Source: Microcaldota archaeon
GTDB taxonomy: Archaea; Micrarchaeota; Micrarchaeia; Norongarragalinales; UBA10210
DNA: 5,310 bases
Reading direction: 5' to 3'
Assembly (NCBI GenBank): GCA_013331595.1
Contig: DUGE01000111.1
Coordinates: 987-6,296 of the forward strand
Part shown: in pieces, positions 4,335 through 5,310 of the stretch
How the letters are laid out: every line of letters starts with the position of its first letter
Position numbering within the stretch: the first letter of the stretch is position 1
Program-made: the position numbers and the translations under genes
Notes under the pieces: generated by a model
What the model was told of the DNA's origin: nothing
What the model saw: the letters and a program-made list of their open reading frames with translations, nothing else
The model's database searches: none

Positions 4335-5310
4335 CTATGCTTTTTTCGGAACCAGTTCCAAAACCACTCCTGCAGCCACAGTCTGCCCCATGTCGCGGAT
4401 TGCGAACCGTCCGAGAGCCGGAAAGTCCGAATACTTCTCTACGCAGACTGGCCTGGTCGGCTTGACTTTCACGAGAGCAACGTCTCCGGTCTTGATGAAG
4501 TCCGGGTTCTTCTGCGCCGTCTGTCCGGTCTTGGGATCCTTCTTTTCGAGGATTTCCGTAATCGTGCACGCCAATTGCGCCGTGTGGATGTGGAATACGG
4601 GAGTGTAATTCTTTCCAATTGCGGTAGGATGGTTCAAAACCACGATTTGGGCGGTGAACTCTTCAACCACGGTAGGCGGGCTTTGCGGCGATCCAACGAC
4701 ACTACCCCTCTTGATAGCCTTCTTGTCTACCCCTTTGAGAGTGAATCCGACGTTGTCTCCCGGAATGGCTTGTGGAATCGACTGGTGGTGCATTTCAATG
4801 CTTTTCACTTCTCCAGTCAACCCTTCGGGCATTATGATGACATTCCCGGGCTTGAGTATTCCCGCTTCAACCCTTCCGACTGGAACGGTTCCCTGTCCGG
4901 TGATGGTAAAGACTTCCTGGATAGGCAAGCGCAAGGGCTTGTCGGTCGGCTTTTTCGGTTCAACGAGTTGATCGAGAGCTTCCAACAGCGTAGGGCCGTT
5001 GTACCACTCGGTCTTGTCGCTTTTCTTCGCGACGTTGTCCCCGTTGTAAGCGGAAGTCGGAACGAAAGGAATCTTGTCGACCGGATAACCCATGGGCTTG
5101 ATTTTCGCAATCAACGCCTGCTTTGTTTCCTCGTATTTCAGCCTGTCGTAGTTGACGGCGTCCATCTTGTTGATGGCGACTATGAACTGCTGGACCCCTA
5201 ACACTTTCAGCAAAAACGCGTGTTCGATCGTTTGAGCCTGAACTCCCTCCTTCGCCGAACAAACGAGAACAGCCGCGTCGGCTTGAGAAGCTCCGGTAAT
5301 CATGTTCTTG
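4335..5310 (-). CDS. tuf: Translation elongation factor 1-alpha (aEF1A), 5' part outside the window
   Basis: The GTPase that delivers aminoacyl-tRNA to the ribosome. About 325 C-terminal residues are visible; roughly the first 100 (G1, G2 and most of G3) lie beyond the right edge, the first readable residues being KNMITGASQADAAVLV. Counting from that Met, the G4 motif NKMD is at 45-48 (guanine specificity) and G5 TSAYNGDN at 83-90. Domain II follows with GQGTVPVGRVEAGILKPG (136-153) and SIEMHHQSIPQAIPGDNVGF (168-187), then domain III with KRGSVVG, EEFTAQIVVL, the YTPVFHIHTA segment and a C-terminal GRFAIRDMGQTVAAGVV. The longer domain II/III signature (MHH, AIRDMG.TVA) is archaeal/eukaryotic rather than EF-Tu. 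The stop is TAG (4335-4337). The long plus-strand frame opposite is a shadow. Confidence 0.97.
   Translation of the reverse strand, partial: KNMITGASQADAAVLVCSAKEGVQAQTIEHAFLLKVLGVQQFIVAINKMDAVNYDRLKYEETKQALIAKIKPMGYPVDKIPFVPTSAYNGDNVAKKSDKTEWYNGPTLLEALDQLVEPKKPTDKPLRLPIQEVFTITGQGTVPVGRVEAGILKPGNVIIMPEGLTGEVKSIEMHHQSIPQAIPGDNVGFTLKGVDKKAIKRGSVVGSPQSPPTVVEEFTAQIVVLNHPTAIGKNYTPVFHIHTAQLACTITEILEKKDPKTGQTAQKNPDFIKTGDVALVKVKPTRPVCVEKYSDFPALGRFAIRDMGQTVAAGVVLELVPKKA

Noticed and set aside
4254..5201. A 315-codon open frame on the plus strand
   Set aside because: It lies opposite the aEF1A coding sequence, whose identity is certain. Its translation has no family features and it has no binding site.
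1..5310. CRISPR repeats, tRNA or rRNA genes, insertion sequences
   Set aside because: No regularly spaced direct repeats, cloverleaf patterns, terminal inverted repeats with a transposase, or rRNA-like segments were seen by eye.

Overview
This window reads as archaeal. Translation elongation factor 1-alpha (aEF1A, not bacterial EF-Tu) is followed directly by the archaeal form of ribosomal protein uS10. Several starts are preceded by archaeal-style GGTGA/GGTGG Shine-Dalgarno sites, and A/T boxes of the TBP type sit about 25-45 bases before some starts. Small genes, tight packing and a mixed gene set would suit a DPANN-type or uncultivated euryarchaeal genome, but I cannot fix the lineage from the sequence alone. 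Every gene I can support lies on the minus strand, so the window is best read from its right end to its left.

Right end (5310 to 3057): the C-terminal three quarters of the aEF1A gene, an intrinsic-terminator-like hairpin with T tracts, a strong TATA-like box, rpsJ (uS10), and, 4 bases after it, a ten-helix EamA/DMT-family transporter. Middle (3001 to 1700): a promoter-like TTTAAA box, a P-loop nucleotide kinase-like gene, a dCMP deaminase overlapping it by 25 bases, and a short two-helix membrane protein. This looks like a nucleotide-metabolism operon. Its kinase-then-deaminase order is the same as in fused kinase-deaminase proteins such as fungal DCD1 and the bacterial antiphage protein AvcD.

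Left part (1646 to 37): a 37-residue single-helix microprotein, missed by ordinary length cut-offs, ends one base before a polytopic membrane protein. That protein resembles the membrane sensor module normally found in front of PAS, histidine kinase or GGDEF outputs, but has no output domain here. Its reading frame carries one in-frame TGA at 1160-1162, although the sequence on both sides belongs to one internally duplicated domain. After a T-rich termination region and a TTTAAA promoter comes a complete short-chain dehydrogenase/reductase.

The strongest points for a second look are the interrupted sensor gene, the microprotein coupled to it, and the overlapping kinase-deaminase pair. I see no tRNA, rRNA, CRISPR array, insertion sequence or other mobile element. 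No intergenic stretch exceeds about 130 bases.
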